The position numbers were made by a program, and so were the translations under genes. 33,112 nucleotides of DNA. Source: Deltaproteobacteria bacterium. Its GTDB lineage: Bacteria; Desulfobacterota; Desulfobacteria; Desulfobacterales; JAFDFH01. This document shows, piece by piece, positions 30,628 through 33,112 of the stretch. The notes beneath the pieces are model-generated. The model ran no database searches and was not told the origin of the DNA. It saw only the letters and a program-made list of their open reading frames with translations. The stretch lies in the NCBI GenBank assembly GCA_019309945.1, contig JAFDFH010000001.1, positions 1-33,112 of the forward strand, in the 5' to 3' direction. Positions within the stretch are counted from its first letter, which is position 1; every line of letters starts with the position of its first letter.

Positions 30628-31217
30628 TACGAATCAATCTACTACCCTTTCGTGTATCACGAAAAAAAGAAAACATACGGCGCCAGATCGTTATCTATAT
30701 TTCTTCTGTTATTCTGGCTGCCCTGGTCCTGGTGTATTACAATGGCAGCTTGAACAGAAAGATTCAGGATCTGAATACCGGGGTGGAAAAAACCAAAAAA
30801 GAGCTGGCGACGTATCAAGCAAAAATAAATGAAATTGAAAAAATCAAAAGAGAACTTGATATCCTGAATAAAAAGATTGCAGTCATAAAAAAGCTCCAGG
30901 CGAGCCGGAGAGGGGCGGTTCATCTGCTTGACAGCATGGGGCGGATGGTGATCGCCAAACGAATGTGGTTCACCAATTTTCAAGAAAAAGGAATGGACCT
31001 CATCATCAATGGGATTGCCGTAGACAATAAGACCATCGCCGATTTTATGACGCGACTCGAAGGATCCTATGCCAATGTGAATTTAACTAATATAAAACAA
31101 ATAAAAAGAAAAAATATATACCTTAAAAGTTTTCAAATCACGTGTAGAAAATCGACATCGAAAAAAGCTGCTAAAAGTGGGCCGTCGACACCCAAACCGA
31201 CTCGTTCAAAGACATAA
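30624..31217 (+). CDS. pilN: Type IV pilus assembly protein PilN
   Basis: Bitopic inner-membrane protein linking PilM in the cytoplasm to PilO in the periplasm. The N-terminus MIRINLLPFRVSRKKE is the conserved PilM-binding INLLP motif. One transmembrane helix spans about residues 23-42, followed by a coiled coil (about 48-90) and a small periplasmic alpha/beta domain. The 197 aa length is normal; the lysine-rich tail after about residue 178 is low complexity. It overlaps pilM by 4 bp (ATGA), and pilO follows after 14 bp. Confidence 0.94.
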   Translation: MIRINLLPFRVSRKKENIRRQIVIYISSVILAALVLVYYNGSLNRKIQDLNTGVEKTKKELATYQAKINEIEKIKRELDILNKKIAVIKKLQASRRGAVHLLDSMGRMVIAKRMWFTNFQEKGMDLIINGIAVDNKTIADFMTRLEGSYANVNLTNIKQIKRKNIYLKSFQITCRKSTSKKAAKSGPSTPKPTRSKT

Positions 31218-31231
31218 GGTGCAAATAAACA

Positions 31232-31846
31232 ATGAAAAAGCTCACCATCTCATTAGAAGCACTGGGTCCTTTCTTCGACAAAATCGGGAAACTATCACAG
31301 CTTCAAAGGATCCTCATATTTTGCGCAACTTTAATGATCCTCATTGGATCCTTTGTCTACTTTGCCTATCTTCCTAAATTTAAAAAAGTTAACGAATTAC
31401 AGACGGAATATAAACAGGTCAAACAGCAATTGGTTTTGGCAAAACAAAAAGCCAGCCAACTGGAAAGATATCGAAAAGAATATGCCAAGGCCGAAAATAA
31501 ATTCAAGATTGTCCGAAAATCTCTTCCCGAAAAAAAAGAGATACCGGATTTACTGGCAAGCGTTTCGCGATCCGGTCAGGAAGCCGGTTTGGATTTTTTA
31601 CTGTTTCAACCCCAAGCTGAAGTAATGAAAGAATTTTATTCTGTAATTCCGGTAAACATTCGGGTAGAGGGTACCTATCAAGAATTTGAAACTTTCTTTG
31701 ATAACGTTTCGAAGCTACCCCGAATCGTCAATATCAACAATATAAAAATAACGCCAAAGAAGGATGGTGCGCTCATCACTTCATGCCGGGCCGTCACTTA
31801 CCGGTTTCTTGAAGCCAAAGGACAAAAACAGGAAAAGAAAAAGTAA
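31232..31846 (+). CDS. pilO: Type IV pilus assembly protein PilO
   Basis: Inner-membrane partner of PilN. The 204 aa protein has a cytosolic N-terminus, a transmembrane helix at about residues 27-47 (ILIFCATLMILIGSFVYFAY), a coiled coil (about 50-100) and a C-terminal ferredoxin-like domain (FFSVIPVNIRVEGTYQEF-type segment: YSVIPVNIRVEGTYQEFETF). The segment IPDLLASVSRSGQEAGLDF is typical of the family. It lies 3 bp before pilP in the operon, which supports the assignment beyond doubt despite the low sequence conservation usual for this protein. Confidence 0.93.
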   Translation: MKKLTISLEALGPFFDKIGKLSQLQRILIFCATLMILIGSFVYFAYLPKFKKVNELQTEYKQVKQQLVLAKQKASQLERYRKEYAKAENKFKIVRKSLPEKKEIPDLLASVSRSGQEAGLDFLLFQPQAEVMKEFYSVIPVNIRVEGTYQEFETFFDNVSKLPRIVNINNIKITPKKDGALITSCRAVTYRFLEAKGQKQEKKK

Positions 31847-31849
31847 ATC

Positions 31850-32554
31850 ATGACTAAATCTTTTGCCATATTCCGCAGCATCGCTTGTTTGATATGCTTG
31901 TTTTTTCTTTTGGGGGGTTGTGAAAAACAGGCTGAATCAACTAAAAAACTTCAGGCCGTCAGAAAAAAGATCGTTATTCAAAAAAATGAGGTGCAGCAAC
32001 CCCAGACAGCCAAACCAAGGCCGTCAGAACCGGTCCAAGCGGTATCTGAACCTGTTGCAGATATTGCCAAGACGGCGAAGCCGGTAACCGAACCAAAAGC
32101 AACCGATGAAGATAAAATACCTTTGGAATCAAAAGAACTAGCTGCCGTTGACTTGAAAAAGCCAGAAAAAGCTGAAGAAGAAGAAGAAACGGACAAGATT
32201 GATCCATTTGCCCCCTTGTTTAAAGATGAACCGGTTAAGAAAGCAAGGAGGGGGGTTGAAAAAAAAGTAACCAAAAAGCGAATTCCGCTTACGCCTCTTG
32301 AGAAAATCGACTTGAGCCAGCTGAAACTTGTCGGAGTAATCCGTGCACCAAGCGGGAACAAGGCTCTTGTCGAAGAAGCTTCCGGAAAGGGATATATCGT
32401 TGCCCAAGGAACATACATCGGCCTCCACTCCGGCCGGATCCTGGAAATATTAAGTGACAGGATCATTGTCGAAGAGGAGATTGAAGATATCTTGGGCAAG
32501 GTAACGATCGATAGAAAAGAACTAAAAATTCAGAAACCTCCTGGAGAATTCTAA
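31850..32554 (+). CDS. pilP: Type IV pilus lipoprotein PilP
   Basis: 234 aa lipoprotein connecting the PilN/PilO complex to the PilQ secretin. A signal peptide ends in the lipobox LLGGC, with the lipidated cysteine at about residue 24. A long proline-, lysine- and glutamate-rich linker (about 30-135) precedes the conserved C-terminal HR domain (LSQLKLVGVIRAPSGNKALVE, shown in part: LKLVGVIRAPSGNKALVEE; YIVAQGTYIG; GRILEILSDRIIVEE). The linker is longer than in many PilP proteins and is low complexity. It lies 3 bp after pilO and 2 bp before pilQ. Confidence 0.93.
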   Translation: MTKSFAIFRSIACLICLFFLLGGCEKQAESTKKLQAVRKKIVIQKNEVQQPQTAKPRPSEPVQAVSEPVADIAKTAKPVTEPKATDEDKIPLESKELAAVDLKKPEKAEEEEETDKIDPFAPLFKDEPVKKARRGVEKKVTKKRIPLTPLEKIDLSQLKLVGVIRAPSGNKALVEEASGKGYIVAQGTYIGLHSGRILEILSDRIIVEEEIEDILGKVTIDRKELKIQKPPGEF

Positions 32555-32556
32555 TA

Positions 32557-33112
32557 ATGAATTACAACATCAGGAAATTGTCAAGAAAGAGAGTCATCGC
32601 CTTCTTTATTGCGCTTCTGATCGCGGTTTTTGCAGGATGTGCCCCGAAAGCGTCAGTCCGACAAAGCCAGGAAGAAGCTGGCGATACGAACGAACCAAAG
32701 CTTATAACGGGAATAACTGCGGAAGAGGATTCCGGATCGATCATGGTTCTGGTGGAGGGAAATGTCCCACTGACCTTTACGTCCGTTAAGCAGCCCTATC
32801 CCCCGGCGGTGATCCTTTATTTTCCGGATACAGCCCTCGACAAAGTCGAGTCGTCCTTATTCCCCACCATTGATTTAATCAACTCAATCAATACTTCGGA
32901 ATTGACGGAAAATGGGCATACGATCAGAATCGAAATTGCTTTGAAGAAGGATCTTCCGTATGAGGTTATCTCGGAGGACCCGGGTTTGCGAATCACCTTT
33001 AAAAAGGCACCTGAAATGTTGTCTTTTACAAAGCCGATCGAAGAAGTCAAGGAAGAACCTGTTACGCAACCGGAAACACAGCCTTATGAAAAGAGCCATC
33101 CCCAGGCAACCC
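32557..33112 (+). CDS. pilQ: Type IV pilus secretin PilQ, N-terminal part (cut by window end)
   Basis: Outer-membrane channel for the pilus fibre; only the first 185 codons are present. The N-terminus MNYNIRKLSRKRVIAFFIA is a signal peptide ending in a lipobox-like FAGC, so the protein may be a lipoprotein. An AMIN domain follows (about residues 60-150: SIMVLVEGNVPLTF, PPAVILYFPDT, IRIEIALKKDLPYEV, LRITFKKAP), the usual peptidoglycan-binding start of PilQ. A low-complexity, Glu/Pro-rich linker then runs off the window. The gene starts 2 bp after pilP. The secretin domain itself is not visible, so identity rests on the AMIN domain and operon position. Confidence 0.88.
   Translation, partial: MNYNIRKLSRKRVIAFFIALLIAVFAGCAPKASVRQSQEEAGDTNEPKLITGITAEEDSGSIMVLVEGNVPLTFTSVKQPYPPAVILYFPDTALDKVESSLFPTIDLINSINTSELTENGHTIRIEIALKKDLPYEVISEDPGLRITFKKAPEMLSFTKPIEEVKEEPVTQPETQPYEKSHPQAT

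Overview
The window reads as chromosomal DNA of an anaerobic, AT-leaning Desulfobacterota bacterium, most likely a Desulfobacterales-type sulfate reducer. The placement is inferred from gene content: a Rieske/cytochrome b/multiheme cytochrome c cluster, a corrinoid-activating ASKHA protein, a DUF6178-like protein, a GTP-type PEP carboxykinase, a Fur-FeoA fusion, NtrC-type two-component genes and a type IV pilus operon. I could not test it by alignment. No rRNA, tRNA, CRISPR array, prophage or full insertion sequence was found.

Layout. 173-3195 (minus): Rieske protein, cytochrome b and an 11-heme cytochrome c, a likely membrane quinol-oxidising module. 3687-7008 (plus): dynamin-like GTPase, then a corrinoid activator lacking its usual ferredoxin domain. 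7184-15338 (minus): a compact run rdgB, nitroreductase, pckG, ampG, DUF6178-like, recQ. 15744-17026: a cytosolic RCK/TrkA-N protein facing a stand-alone CULT (cereblon thalidomide-binding-like) protein. 17544-21472 (plus): recN overlapping a 7TM-GAF histidine kinase gene. 21685-25268 (plus): FmdB-type zinc ribbon, Fur-FeoA, radical SAM protein, SH3 protein and a membrane-anchored TPR protein. 25847-28656 (minus): sensor kinase and NtrC-family regulator. 29366-33112 (plus): small Xre-type HTH protein, then pilM, pilN, pilO, pilP and the start of pilQ, cut by the window end.

The most unusual layer lies between the genes. Six or seven short non-coding repeats of about 75-175 bp occupy intergenic gaps. 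Two are near-identical 141 bp copies with 17 bp inverted ends and 6 bp target duplications. Others share their internal sequence but carry different ends, and one (25708-25861) joins the left end of one type to the right end of another. Several sit at gene ends and supply stop codons or touch ribosome-binding sites. They look like a modular family of non-autonomous (MITE-like) elements. Also notable are a 46 bp perfect nested palindrome (25526-25571), a 49 bp sequence present upstream of the sensor kinase and again inside another repeat, and helically phased AT decamers abutting the pilus operon promoter.

The best single-gene find is the CULT-domain protein at 16601-17026, which keeps the zinc cysteines and all three cage tryptophans of cereblon's drug-binding domain.
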